Source of the DNA: Ceratopteris richardii
Lineage: Eukaryota > Streptophyta > Polypodiopsida > Polypodiales > Pteridaceae
NCBI GenBank assembly: GCA_020310875.1
Contig: CM035413.1
Span: forward strand, 165,621,806 to 165,685,805
DNA: 64,000 bases
Reading direction: 5' to 3'
Under the pieces are notes generated by a model, which was given only the letters and a program-made list of their open reading frames with translations, was not told the origin of the DNA and made no database searches. Below, piece by piece: positions 11,310-22,030 of the stretch (its first letter is position 1; every line of letters starts with the position of its first letter). A program made the position numbers and the translations under genes.

Positions 11310-12304
11310 TGATGGAGAGTGTTAACCTCCAAAAGAACACATTATCCTTGATTTTAGAGCACCTCTATATCAAGAAGAACTCAAAACCTCAACCAAGCTT
11401 GGAAGACCAATGCCAAATTATCAAACTTTGAACTAACTATGAAGAAACTAATTATTTAGAAAAGTCTGCTGCATTTAATTCACTCATTGACTAAACAAAT
11501 GTGTACATTTTTGAATGAAACATTATACAAGGTGTCTCCTAAAGTTTTCATACCTTCTACAAGTTACATCTCTCCAAAAGATCTAGTAGTTTGTGAGATT
11601 TGCATCAAACAATGTACCTAGGTCTAAAACTCTTCTAATGCAACGTTCTCCCAAACTAGACCCTTTTTATTCAAATGGTTTTAGCCACACATAGTTTACC
11701 TCTCAACTTAAAGAATGACTACTTACTTCCTCAAAACTTTACGTTGTGGAGGGAGAAATGATCAAAACAATGACCACCGGGATTGCACATGTTCCTGCCT
11801 TCACTTCTTCATGTTTTTACATGTAAATGTTCCTACTTAAAATTATCTCAGCTTGATTACAAATAAACTCTCAGAACGTGTACAAAGGTCACTCAACTAT
11901 AGAATTAGACTTGTACAAAAGCATTCATCAAGAAGATAAACATAGAAGGAGAAATGAGCAAAATATCGAGGTGCAAGTTTGTTCTATTCAGAGAAATCTT
12001 ACATCTAAATATTACTTCATGTTCTTCTCACTTTCTAAAGTCTCTAATGACTTCTAAAACTTATCACTTATCATCCCTCATACTCTCCATACATCTATAT
12101 CAAGTATATATAGATGTTTACATCACGAGGCATCGTAGATGCAAAGTTTTTATGAACTAATTACAAGATTAGTATACATGTATACACAAGTCTTCATCTT
12201 CTGATCATGCACTAAAATTCAAGCCTCATATGTTGATCTTTGCTTCATTCTTTGACTTCAAATCTTTGTCCAAATCATTAATTGATGATTGTCTTGCACT
12301 AACA
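11310..12304 (-). repeat. 5' LTR of C2
   Basis: About 995 bp, from TGATGGAGAGTGTTAACC to TTGCACTAACA. The primer-site remnant (TTTGATACCAC) lies just left of it, and G1 integrase resumes immediately to the right. Confidence 0.85.
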
Positions 12305-12620
12305 TCGTGCATGGGCATAAAATGATCCATCTTTCTCAATCTATCTACCACAACTAGGATAGTATCCTGCATCCTTTGGGTCTGCACTAACCCCATTATG
12401 AAGTCCATGGATACATTTCCCTAATTATGTTCTAGAATCTATAAGTATGTAAAGACCTAGTGCCTTTACCCTTCCACTTTGTTGGCTTCACACATAAAGC
12501 ATTATTGAACACATGTGTGGACATCTCTGTATAATCCATGCCACCAAAATGTTCTTCTAACAAGTTGAATTGTCTTGTCAACACTAGGGTGCCTTGTGCA
12601 AGGAATATCATGGTTATCAT
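12305..12620 (-). pseudogene. G1 integrase N-terminal part
   Basis: The - strand at 12226-12408 reads MDFIMGLVQTQRMQDTILVV then VDRLRKMDHF, the first catalytic-Asp block of gypsy integrase (DFI.GLP ... ILVVVDRFSK.AHF). At 12432-12620 the sequence resembles the H2C2 zinc-binding region (LLEEHFGGMDYTEMSTHV). The C1/C2 composite abuts it at 12304. Fossil, a few breaks. Confidence 0.8.
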
Positions 12621-12793
12621 GCATGAATTTTATTCTCAAATCCTAGGAATTTGGTATGCAAACCTTTCCTTTTAGTTTAACTATTCCATTCTCCTTTGCG
12701 AAATTGGAATACAAACTTGAATTTTTTGGTTTACTAGGAGAAGAAACAGTTAGAACTGCCTCATGTCCTATGATAGAGTCTTCATTGATGGCT

Positions 12794-13279
12794 CTAATGA
12801 TCTATAAATAAATGTGGGTCTTCCACTTGTGCTTCCTTAATATCTTTAAGCAATGAGCTTTCTATAAGTGTAATGATCATTTGAGACACTACCTGAACGC
12901 GATTGACAGCCTTGATATCTAGCTCGCTACAAAAATACTTGAGTGCATGGTGATCTATGTATACCTTAAAGTGTACACCATAATGATAGTGTCTCCAAAC
13001 TTTAAGAGCATGCACTATTGCATACAACTCCTATTCATGCACTGGTGAATCGCATTGTGCACTAAACGTTTTGCTTTCAAGACCTATTGGACTGCCACCT
13101 TGGCTCAAGACTCTCCCTATGGCTATGCTTCTAGCAGCTGTATCCAAATCAAACAGTTTTTGTGCATCTACCACTTTGAGTATAGGAGCCTCTAAAAGAG
13201 CTTGTTTCAGAGTATCAAAACTTTCTTGTTGCTCTTGCTTCCATGCAAATGATAATTTGTCTTGAAGCAAGTTCTTCAT
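12794..13279 (-). pseudogene. G1 RNase H
   Basis: At 13031-13279: WKQEQQESFDTLKQALLEAP and a DLDTAARSIAIGRVLSQ block, the start of the gypsy RT-linked RNase H. At 12794-13027: VWRHYHYGVHFKVYIDHHAL, close to the family H.R.YL.G..F....DH..L. Both are in gypsy order downstream of RT. Fossil, a few breaks. Confidence 0.85.
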
Positions 13280-13410
13280 AGGTGCTAATATCGACGAATA
13301 AGAAGAAATGAATTTTTTATAGAAATCAAACGTCCTAGAAATGATCGTAATTGCCCCTCATTCTGAGGATTAGGCAAAGCTAGAATAATTGAGACATTCT
13401 TGGGATCCAT

Positions 13411-13909
13411 CTAAAGCCCATTGGGTGATACCACATGCCCTAAATACTTTATCTCTTGAAGGAAAAATTGAGTCGTTTCTAGATTTACAAACAACTGATT
13501 TTGTTTTAACTTATTTAATGCTAATCTCAAATGACTTTCATGCGCATGTACAGACCTGTTATACATTAACACATCATCAACAAAATCTACAAGAAAATTT
13601 CCAATGCACGGTTGTAAAATATCATTCATTAACATCATGAAAGTAGCAAGTGCATTAGTCAAACCAAATCGCATAACTAAATACTCATAATGCCCAAAAG
13701 AGATTTTGAAACCTATTTTATACATCTTGATCCTTTACTCTAATGTGATGATAGCCACTTTTTATATCTATCTTACTATATACAAGGACTACACATAGAG
13801 CATCTAAAAGATCACCTATCTTGGGCATGGGATATTTGTGCTTGATGATAGTCTTATTGAGTGCTCTATAGTTGATGCACATCCTATAAGATCCATCTTT
13901 CTTCTTCAC
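13411..13909 (-). pseudogene. G1 reverse transcriptase
   Basis: At 13718-13909: KKDGSYRMCINYRALNKTII and YSKIDIKSGYHHIRV. At 13411-13725: FGLTNALATFMMLMNDIL and FVDDVLMYNRS (catalytic VDD box), ending KYLGHVVSPNG. These are the canonical Ty3/gypsy RT blocks in order. Fossil; at least one break between the two readable parts. Confidence 0.9.
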
Positions 13910-14002
13910 GAGAAGAACTCGTGCTACAAAGGTGGAATAGTTGGGTCTGATCAGACCTTTCTACAAGTACTCTTCCAAGACCTTATAGACTTCATTCTCC
14001 TC

Positions 14003-15140
14003 CTAAAAGCTCATTGAAAATGGTGGTCGAGTAGTCAGACTCACTCCTAGTACAAATTTGATTCTATGCTCAATGTTCTTGCAAGGAGGTAAACCTAAAG
14101 GTAAAACTCTCAAAACAAACTCTTGGAATTTTGCTCTTACTTTATCTGAAAGTACTTGAGCAATCCAGCTAGACTTTCCATGGCAGCATGAATCCATCAC
14201 TACAAATGATGAATACACAAAATAAAGAAAGTAAATGTACTTACAATCAATCTTGAGCAACTTGATAGCAGTTACCAATCGTGTCTCTTGGAGATTTGGC
14301 TCTCCACGGATCAGTAATCATCTCCCCTCATGCTCAAATGGATAAACATGCAAAGCAAAGTCTATGATTGTTCATTTCCTAGCATGCCACTGTTCACTTA
14401 GGACTACATCAAACCGTGTCACTAATGCTATCTCAAAACCCAATCTTCCCTCATAGGACTGGATTTGAATGGGCAAACCTACCACTTGTCAGTCCTATGT
14501 CTCAATTCCCTTCTAGTTGGCTAACTCTACTATGTAGGCATACTTTGACTCCATATTCTCTAAGTATATCCTCTTGACTAGTCGGAAGCTAATAACATTA
14601 TGTGTAGACCGAGCGTCAAAGAGTACCTAGATAGGCTATCCTTCCATGACTCCTCTCATGACAATGAGCTCTATGTGAGGGAATTGGTATCCTCTCTGTA
14701 CCACTAGCAAGCATAGCCTCGTGCATGGTACGAACCTTCTTCATGACCATCATGACCACTATGGGAGATGATATATGGGATGGGGAATCACCAAAATCCT
14801 CATCTCCATCACTCCCTATCTATGTAGGATTGATGAATATGGTAGTTTCTATTTTCTTCTTCTTAGGAAAATCCTTAAAGAGGTGATGTCCTAGACATCC
14901 ATAGCACAATCCTTCCTTCATTTTCTTCTCTCTCTATTGAGGGGTAAGAATAGACTTCTTGTATGCCTTCTTAGCTAGAACAGACACTTTCCTTTTTCCT
15001 CCTGAAATTTTCTTGACCATGTGCAGCTGCTTAGCCTCTTTTTGAGGCTATGCACTAGTCAAGCGAGGAGTGGACGTGAAAAAGGGTCGAATCATCTTAG
15101 TCGATGAGGACCTTTGACCTTGGGAGCCTATGCCCCTATG
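14003..15140 (-). pseudogene. G1 protease/nucleocapsid region
   Basis: Decayed sequence between gag and RT. On the - strand near 14870-14915 one CCHC-like knuckle, CYGCLGHHLFKDFP, followed by PKKKK, marks the nucleocapsid. The stretch on the RT side of it (14003-14800) is where a protease would lie, but no clear active-site motif can be read. Fossil with many breaks. Confidence 0.6.
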
Positions 15141-15173
15141 GCCATCCTCATAAACTAGAGCCATCTCCATGGC

Positions 15174-15763
15174 CTATGCCAAGGAGTGAAACCTCTCATT
15201 CCTAACTAAAGGTTGGATAGTTTCTCTAAGTTCTAATACAAACTTATGGACCTCGAGAAACTCTAGGATAGAGTCACATACTTTGAGAAGTACCTCTCTA
15301 TAATCATTTGAGTACTCTTGAACAATTTGTCTTTTTTGACTGATGAAAAACCAAGTGTATAGCACTCTAGACCTTTCATAAGGTAGTACAAATTCATTAT
15401 AGAACAAGACTTTAAATTGCTCCCAATTCATGGGCTCTTTCTTGTCTTGCTCTATCTTATGCCACCCCCTATGGGCGAAATCCATAAGATTATATGTAGC
15501 CTGCTGAATTTCATGCCTATCATCCATGATATGGCATAAAGGAAAGCACTGCTTCCACTTGTTGATCCACTCCTCAACAACATCAACAATCCTAGCACTA
15601 GTAGAGCCATGATATCTAGGTGGCTTAAGTTCCTTAAGTTGCCATTGGGCCTCTCTAACTAGTATGCTCTCTGTAAGAATCTCTGGAGTTTGATGCTCAC
15701 ATAGAGCATCTAACTCCATTCCTGGCATGTCGGTCACTGGCACAACTTCCTCTTTCTTGGAGT
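15174..15763 (-). pseudogene. G1 gag
   Basis: The longest open stretch of G1. It reads WQLKELKPPRYHGSTSARIV, then VEEWINKWKQCF, MNWEQFKVLFYNEFVLPYER and QRQIVQEYSNDYREV-like sequence. This is the retrotransposon gag domain: F.G......W....E..F.........A...L...A..W, then W..F...F...Y.P........F..L.Q. It is interrupted at its N-terminal side by copia C7, whose LTR starts at 15764. Confidence 0.85.
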
Positions 15764-16061
15764 TGTTACCATTAGTGTCCATGTAAAAGGCCAAATGGCC
15801 ACCGAACACTTCTTTGTATATGTTCTTTAATAAAACATATAGTGGCTTGGTCAGTCACACACTCTAAGTTTGACCGCATTTGTAAGACCCAAGAAGTTTG
15901 TCTTTGTGCTCCCTGTGTACTATGTTTTTCTGCGTATTCTACAGCCTCTGTGGAGAGTACTATGTGTGGCCTTAGGAGCTCGGTTTTCTACTCCACGGAT
16001 ATTGTCATGGAGTTCTTGAGAAGAAGAGCGCACCATGGTGCATCGCCATCAAATTACTTCA
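15764..16061 (+). repeat. 5' LTR of C7
   Basis: 298 bp, from TGTTACCATTAGTGTCC to AAATTACTTCA. The primer site follows within two bases. It is the same length as the 3' LTR at 21137-21434. Confidence 0.92.
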
Positions 16062-16062
16062 C

Positions 16063-16076
16063 TAGTATCAGAGCAG
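16063..16076 (+). other. Primer binding site of C7
   Basis: TAGTATCAGAGCAG, one base from the standard plant copia TGGTATCAGAGC complementary to initiator-Met tRNA. It lies one base after the LTR end. Confidence 0.85.
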
Positions 16077-17270
16077 TTTGGCACAAAAGTTTTGTTCCTT
16101 TTGTGCAAACAAAGCGAGCACCCCCTCCCCCCCTTGGCTTTCTCCAAGGCTTATGACTAAGGCGGTGACCAACGCATAGACCTTGGCATACCTTGTCATT
16201 TGAGTCACTGTTGGCACTGTTGGCTGTGCGTGAGGGAGGACCTCACCAATCCAGGAAGATAGAGGTTCCCGATACTTCCCAAGAGGTCACCCATCCCAGT
16301 ATTCTTCTCCCCAAAGCTCACTTAACCGTGGAAATCTCTTGCCACTAAGCTACACTCTCATGGTGTCTGAAGAAGGGGAAAGACTAAGGTTAACATTACG
16401 TTGAACATGTTTTGGTCCCTCAAAGCTTCATTCTTTGCTTTCAAAGCCTGTTTTTGAAGCAATTTTAGGGTGTTTTGGAGCCATTTTGGAGTACTTTCGC
16501 ACAGAGTTCTCTTCACAAAGGTCCAAGATCATCAAGAAGAGTGTTCTTTGTACTCCTTTGACAATAAATATCAACCTTTGGGGTTGTGTTTTCATCCACA
16601 CTCGTAAGACTACAGGTTTCTCGAAAGGTTTTTCAGTTTTAGCAGGAGCAACCACTGCAAATTTATGGAGGTTTTTGAGCCTAAAACATAAGCATTGAAA
16701 GACACTTGCAGGTGTTTTTATCTAGTCTTTGGGCTATGGATTCAAACTTTTAGTGTCATTTTACTGCATATATTGAGCATATAGACACCATGAATGCTTC
16801 TGTGGATACCGCTTATGTACGTCCATGTGTTCATTGATATAGCGGTTACATTTTTTGCATAAAGCCTTTTACATTTGATAAAGAGGGTTGTGATGATGTT
16901 TTCTTAACTAGGAGACACCCAGATGTTGGGGTCTCTTCAATGATGAAGGTGGAAGACTTACCCAGCCTCGCCATAGGAGATGTATGATAGTTGTTCATAG
17001 GTGCTCCATAAGCCTAGTTGGCTTCTATTGGGTAACTGATTATATGAAGTGGAGTCAGTGATTCACTTTGCAAGTAAACATGTCAGTACTTGCAGTTGTA
17101 TGATATTTTGACACTAGTCATATGCTCCTTTTGTAGAGGATATTCTGGCAAAATTTTTCCATATTTTTGGTTTAGTCAACTATACAATGGTTGATTTACT
17201 CCTTGATATACTTATTCATTCGTGTTTGGACTCTTCTAGCTCCCATATCTATATTAAGTTCTCTACCATC
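16077..17270 (+). other. C7 untranslated leader
   Basis: About 1.2 kb between the primer site and gag with no coding signal on the element strand. Apart from the 5S-like segment, nothing in it is recognised. It is long for a copia leader. Confidence 0.6.
16268..16352 (-). ncRNA. 5S rRNA-derived segment with tRNA-like A box (relic)
   Basis: Read on the - strand, 16275-16296 is GGATGGGTGACCTCTTGGGA plus AG, nearly identical to box C of plant 5S rRNA genes (GGATGGGTGACCTCCTGGGA plus AG). 16306-16326 gives GTTAAGTGAGCTTTGGGGAG, matching 5S box A (GTTAAGCGTGCTTGGGCGAG) at the right spacing. The 5S 5' half is not recognisable. In its place, 16342-16352 reads TAGCTTAGTGG, a perfect fit to the tRNA A-box consensus TRGYNNANNGG, followed by CAAGAG as in a tRNA D-arm. 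It is not a functional 5S gene. It lies in the untranslated leader of C7, antisense to it. Confidence 0.75.
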
Positions 17271-18090
17271 ATGGCATCAGAGGTCTCAGGCACATCTCGT
17301 GGATCTGGGTCTAGTGCCAGTGTTCCGAGGAGGAGTTATAACTTGCAGAGCAAAGACCATTTTGAGATCCAATAATTTGATGGCACAAATTATGATCTAT
17401 GGAAGAATCAAATTAAAGATGTGATGATTCAAAGGAGGCAATGGAAGCCAGTAAATGGGATTTCAAGGAAGCCGGCTGATATGGATGAAGATGATTGGGA
17501 TGAGTTAGATGAAATGGACAATTCTACCATTCACTTGCACCTAGCAGATAATGTTTACTTTACAGTATTAGACTGTGAATTTGCAGAGGAGCTTTGGAAG
17601 AAGTTATGCAATACATATGAAAAAGAGACGACATCAAATAAAGTGTATCTAATGAGAAACTTATATGACCTTTGCATGAAGGCCACAGATAGTGTTGCCA
17701 CTCATCTAAATGATTTTGATGCTATTTCTCCCAATTATAGGCTCATAAAATGGATATGGATAATGAAATGAAAGCAGCATTGTTGTTATGCACCTTGCCA
17801 TTATCATGGGATACATTTTGCATAGCTATTAGCAATAGTGCACTTGGTGGTAAACTTGTCTATGATGACATATGTGGAGCACTCTTGAGTGAGGAGATTC
17901 GTAGAAAATCTATGGTTGGCACTCAGAGTGGAGATGCATATAATGTTCGTGATTCTTACCAAGGAAAGAATCAACAAAATGGTAGGAGCAAGAGCAAGGA
18001 AAAGAATGGTCAACTGAATAAGAGTAGAAGTACATCAAGGAAGAGGGATATCAAATGCCATTATTGTCATGAGAAAGGACATTTGAAGAA
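17270..18090 (+). pseudogene. C7 gag
   Basis: Begins MASEVSGTSRGSGSSASVPR at 17270. It continues through a copia gag domain (FDGTNYDLWKNQIKDVMIQR, FAEELWKKLCNTYEKET, LMRNLYDLCMKATDSVATHL) and ends in a basic stretch with one CCHC knuckle, CHYCHEKGHLKKD, near 18054. This matches the UBN2 gag layout of plant copia elements. Fossil, a few breaks. Confidence 0.88.
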
Positions 18091-18172
18091 AGACTAGTAT
18101 GCATTAAAGAATGCTAAAGGTAAAGGATAGAATGTTGATGGGTATGTTAAACAATTACCTGCACCATCTACT

Positions 18173-19171
18173 TTGACTGTGAAGATTGAAGAAATTAATG
18201 CTATTTCTGATGCTATTGATGTGTTGACACTTGATTCCCACACGTGGCTACTAGATTCTAGTGCTTCTTTCCATGTGAAACCACATAGAGAATGGTTCTC
18301 TAATTATGCAACAAAGTCTCTTGGTACCGTGAGACTTGGTGTCTCTTTCCAGTGTGACGTTGTGGGGATTGGAGATGTGGTTGTGGAATTCATTGAAGGT
18401 TTAAAATTTACTATGCATAATGTATGCCATGTACCTCAGTTATCATGCAGTTTGATGTCAATTGGTCAACTTGATGACCTTGGTTGCAAGGTGGTCTTCT
18501 ATGCTCAGTCCTTTCATATATCAAAGGGCAATATGGTTATTGCAAAAGGAAGCAAAGTTGGCTCACTTTATCCTTTATTTGTATCTCTTTACTTTGTCAC
18601 TTTCATAGATTATGCTACTAGAAAAGTCTGGGTATATCCTATTAAATCGAAGGATGAGGTATTCCCTACTTTTGAAAAATGGCTTGCTTTAGTTGAGACT
18701 GAAAAAGGAACTAAGCTTAGCTCTTTACATTCAGATAATGGGGGTGAGTATACCTCACATGAATTCATCCCTTTCTCTCAGTCTAGAGGGATTCATATAG
18801 AGTTTACAGCTCCTTATACTCCAGCAGAGAATGGTGTAGCTGAAAGGATGAATAGAACTATTCAAGATAGAGTAGTTTCTATGTTGCATCATGCAAACCT
18901 CTCACAAGGCTTTTGGGCAAAAGTAGTATTGACTGCAGTTCATGTGATTAACCTTTCACCTAGTACTCCCAAAGGTCTAAAAGTGGCACAAGAGTTACGA
19001 AGCCACCATATTGTGATCATCTTTGATTTTTTGGGTGTGAAGCATATGTTCATATACCCAAGAGTCTTAGACAAAATTTGGACCATAAGTCAAAGAAATG
19101 CATTTTTCTTGGATATGGTCGAGAAGGATAATTTGGATTTGGCTTATGGGATCTTGAAACATAGTCAGTGA
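18173..19171 (+). pseudogene. C7 protease and integrase
   Basis: Protease site near 18247: WLLDSSASFHV, where the family usually has DSGA. The pre-integrase stretch follows, with MSIGQLDDLGCKVVF. Integrase core: FIDYATRKVWVYPI, LHSDNGGEYTSHEF (second Asp), ENGVAERMNRTIQ (Glu). 332 readable codons. Fossil. Confidence 0.9.
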
Positions 19172-19422
19172 TCAGAAGTAGTGATATCATTTTAAATGAG
19201 TCTAAGATGCATAAACAACCCATTAAGGAGGTTGAAGTGAGAAGAGTGGTATTTGAGGATACTAGTCCTCTAGTTAGTATGCATAAAAATGATGCACATA
19301 GGGACCTTCAAGAGAATGTTTGATCAGATCAGTCTGCACATGTTCCTGTTCAACAACCATTACGACAGTCTACACATGTCTCACATCCACCTGATAGACA
19401 TGTTCCAAGTTTAGCTTTTTTT

Positions 19423-20908
19423 ATGCTAATAGATGCCAGTAAGCCCTCTTGCTACAAAGAGGCTATGCAGACAAAGGATCATGTCAAGTGGGAGCATGCC
19501 ATGAAGAGAGAGTTGGTATCTATTCACAAGAATCATACTTGGGATTTAGTACCTTTGCAAAATGGCAATAAATCTTTACCATGTAAATGGGTATATAAGC
19601 TGAAATTCACATCAGATAGTGCTTCTCCAAAGTATAAAGCACGGATTGTTGCAAAGGGTTTTAAGCAACAACATGGTGTTGATTTCGAGGAAATCTTCTC
19701 TCTAGTAGTCAAGATGACTACCTACACATGTTTCTTGGATTCATTGCAATCAAGGACTTAGAGCAGTCCAAATGGATGTTAAAACTTCTTTCTTGCATGG
19801 AGATCTTACAAATGAGATCTATATGGAACAACCAGAGGGTTATTAGTTCCTTGTAAGGAATGTCTAGTTTGTAAGCTCAAGAAGAGCTTGTATGACTTAA
19901 ACAATCCCCTAGACAATGGTACCAAAAGTTTTATGCTTTTATGAAGTCTCAAGGCTATTCTCGAGGCAATCTGGATCATTGTCTTTACACAAAGAGATGC
20001 TCAGATGGCAACTTGATATGCTTGATACTTTATGTCGATGATATGTTGATTGCTAGGAAGTCCTCTTATGAGTTTTCAATTCTAAAACGAAGTTCACTCA
20101 GACATTTTATATGAAGGATTTAGGGGATGCCAAACATATTCTTGGCATGCGCATTACTCGTGATAGGAATAAAAGATGCATTTACTTGTCTCAAAGTGAG
20201 TACATATCCAAAGTACTTCAGAGGTTCAATATGCAGGGTGGAAGCGCATTGAGTACACCTTTACCCACATATGTGAAATTGAGCAACGATGATTGCCCCA
20301 AATCAGATGAGGAAGAGGAATTCATGACCAAAATTCCCTATCAGTGTGCTGTTGGTAGTCTCATGTATGCTATGGTAGCTATGAGGCCAATCATTGCATT
20401 TGCGATGGGATTTGTGAGCAGATATATGTCTAATCCTAGCAAGAAACATTAGGAAGCGGTCAAGATGATTTTGAGATATTTGAGTGGCACTAAGGACAAG
20501 TGTCTATGCTTAGGTAGATGGAAAGCATCCATTATTGGTTACATAGATTCTAACTATGCTGGTTGTGTAGACAATCCTAAGTCTACATCAGGGTACATTT
20601 TTCATTTTGATGGAGGTTCTATCTCTTGGAGATCTCCTCTTCAAGAATGTATAGCTGTTTCGACCACAGAAGTAGAGTATGTTGCAGCAAGTGAGCCATG
20701 TAAGGAAGCATTGTGGCTTTCTCGTCTTTCTTGTGATATGGGTTTACCTCAGCATGTACCTCATTTTCTCAATGACAGTCAAAGTGCCATTGCTTTGGCT
20801 AAGAATCTAGTTTATCATGCAAAGACCAAGCACATTGAGGTGAGGTATCACTTCATTAGAGATTGCTTAGCCATTGAGCGCATTATTCTTGAGAAGCTTC
20901 ACACTTGA
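19423..20908 (+). pseudogene. C7 reverse transcriptase and RNase H
   Basis: RT starts at WEHAMKREL ... HTWDLVPL and continues CKWVYKLKF and KARIVAKGFKQQHGVDF. The active-site box YVDDMLIA is readable at about 20029-20053. MKDLGDAKHILGMRI follows at 20111. RNase H at 20465-20908 has YIDSNYAGCVDNPKSTSGY, VSTTEVEYVAASE and AKTKHIEVRYHFIRD. Copia order and motifs are complete at the domain level, but the region carries several breaks. Confidence 0.9.
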
Positions 20909-21136
20909 GATAATGCTGAAGATGCTTTGACTAAAGCTCTACCACATGATAGCCTTTGACACTCTTTTCACTTGATGAGGGTTACTTGATCCATGATCTT
21001 ACATAGTCAATTGTATACAATGTAACATGCCCATTAAGTCGGAGGTATAGTTTGTATACTTACAATCAGGTATTATTTATCATTCTTTATTTTTTTCCCA
21101 TAGTTACTTTGGCCATATTGGCCTTTAGTGGAAGAT

Positions 21137-21434
21137 TGTTACCATTAGTGTCCATGTGAAAGGCCAAATGGCCACTCAACACTTCTTTGTATATGTTCTT
21201 TAATAAAACATATAGTGGCCTGGTCAGTCACAGACTGTAAGTTCGACCGCATTTGTAAGACCTAAGAATTCTATCTTCGTGCTCCAAGTGTACTATGTTT
21301 TTTTGCATAGTTTGCAGCCTCTTTGGGGAGTACTATGTGCAACCTTAGGAGCTCGGTTTTCTACTCCGAGGATATTGTCGTGGAGCTCTCGAGAAGGAGA
21401 GTGCACCGTGGTGCATCGTCATTGAATTACTTCA
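21137..21434 (+). repeat. 3' LTR of C7
   Basis: 298 bp, from TGTTACCATTAGTGTCC to GAATTACTTCA, preceded by a purine-rich AGTGGAAGAT. It is the same length as the 5' LTR, with about thirty differences by eye. Confidence 0.92.
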
Positions 21435-21590
21435 AGAGCCATGCATGTGCTCCAAGATATCATGAAGTGCAGTCTCTAAATGTGCTATCCTAGCACTCAT
21501 GGTCTCAATAGGATCTAAGGTGTGCTCAATCATGAGTGTTTCAATCCTAACTATTGAAGAAGGTCCTGATTCCATACGAGGATTAAGACG
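21435..21590 (-). pseudogene. G1 gag N-terminal part
   Basis: The - strand reads MESGPSSIVRIETLMIEHTL and then MSARIAHLETALHDILEHMH, a short helical or coiled-coil start typical of gypsy gag N-termini. It abuts the C7 3' LTR on the left and the G1 5' LTR on the right. Fossil. Confidence 0.6.
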
Positions 21591-21592
21591 TG

Positions 21593-21810
21593 AATTATGT
21601 GTGTGCCACTCTCCTCCCATTCAAGATATCCCCTTGTATCTAAACTAGTAATGCTCTAGAATGGTCTAGTGCCGCCATGTGGCCATCATGCAACACGCAT
21701 CCCCGTTACCATTGGTTACCTTAGGATATCCCCTGAGTTTGGGACCTTGGCTATGGCTAGCCCTTTTCCCAGAGACACATGGATTGGTCCTTGTAGAACA
21801 ATGCTTGACA
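21593..21810 (-). repeat. 5' LTR of G1
   Basis: About 218 bp sharing TGTGTGCCACT, the GGCCATCATGCAACAC block, GGATATCCCC and the end CAATGCTTGACA with 1691-2083. The inner border is uncertain by tens of bases. Strong divergence from its partner shows age. Confidence 0.6.
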
Positions 21811-22030
21811 TCAGGTATAGCTAAAATAGTATTTGGAAAAAACTCTAATGTAAAAATAAATAGATTAATGGATCACATATCAAGTTATGATAAAATTCAA
21901 GTATTCCTAGTGATGCTATTTAACAAAAAAGATTGCACCAAAGAAATTCATAAAGAACAAGTAATTGATACAAAAGAACATTGCAATGTGGTTGTACTTG
22001 AGAAAATTAGTACTAATATACAAAGCTTAT
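21811..22030 (+). other. Unidentified stretch right of G1
   Basis: An AT-rich + frame stays open here and reads VFGKNSNVKINRLMDHIS and then VFLVMLFNKKDCTKEIHKEQ. I recognise no family. By position it is either G2 sequence or DNA in which G2 lies. Function unknown. Confidence 0.3.

Larger units (their letters stand above)
3044..12304 (-). mobile_element. Tandem Ty1/copia composite C1/C2 (three LTRs)
   Basis: Two copies of one copia family share LTRs in the order LTR (3044-4070), C1 internal (4071-8402), partial LTR (8403-8699), C2 internal (8700-11309), LTR (11310-12304). LTRs begin TGATGGAGAG and end CACCAACA on the + strand. The primer site GTGGTATCA and a polypurine tract (GAGGGGGAGC on the - strand) place the element on the minus strand. 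C1 and C2 are very similar and share several of the same breaks, so the doubling came after some decay. It interrupts the integrase core of G1; flanking 5-mers TCCTC and TCGTG agree only in part. C3 (43220-47957) and C4 (50295-56739) are the same family. Confidence 0.9.
15764..21434 (+). mobile_element. Ty1/copia element C7
   Basis: A plus-strand copia element of about 5.67 kb, inserted in G1 gag, with 298-bp LTRs at both ends. Order: 5' LTR, initiator-Met-type primer site, long leader with a 5S-rRNA-like segment, gag with CCHC knuckle, protease, integrase, RT, RNase H, 3' LTR. Its family differs from C1-C4 (short LTRs, different gag and LTR sequence). LTRs differ at roughly a tenth of positions by eye, so it is fairly old. 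The flanking 5-mers GGAGT and AGAGC share only GAG. Broken, several breaks. Confidence 0.92.
1691..21810 (-). mobile_element. Ty3/gypsy element G1, interrupted by C1/C2 and C7
   Basis: A minus-strand gypsy element, read right to left: 5' LTR (about 21593-21810), gag (21435-21590 and 15174-15763), nucleocapsid zinc knuckle, RT (13411-13909), RNase H (12794-13279), integrase (12226-12620 and 2587-2986), polypurine tract, 3' LTR (about 1691-2083). Two later insertions split it: copia C7 in gag and the C1/C2 composite in the integrase core. The pol order RT-RNase H-integrase is diagnostic of Ty3/gypsy. No clean target duplication was found. Broken throughout, many breaks; LTRs strongly diverged, so old. 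Confidence 0.85.

Noticed and set aside
16268-16336. Functional 5S rRNA gene
   Set aside because: Only the box A to box C part resembles 5S. The 5' half and a proper 3' end with a T-run terminator are missing.
15759-21439. Target duplication for C7
   Set aside because: GGAGT and AGAGC share only GAG; this may be an eroded duplication or chance.
1691-21810. Target duplication for G1
   Set aside because: ACTTG on the left and TCAGG on the right do not match, and the LTR borders are uncertain, so none is claimed.
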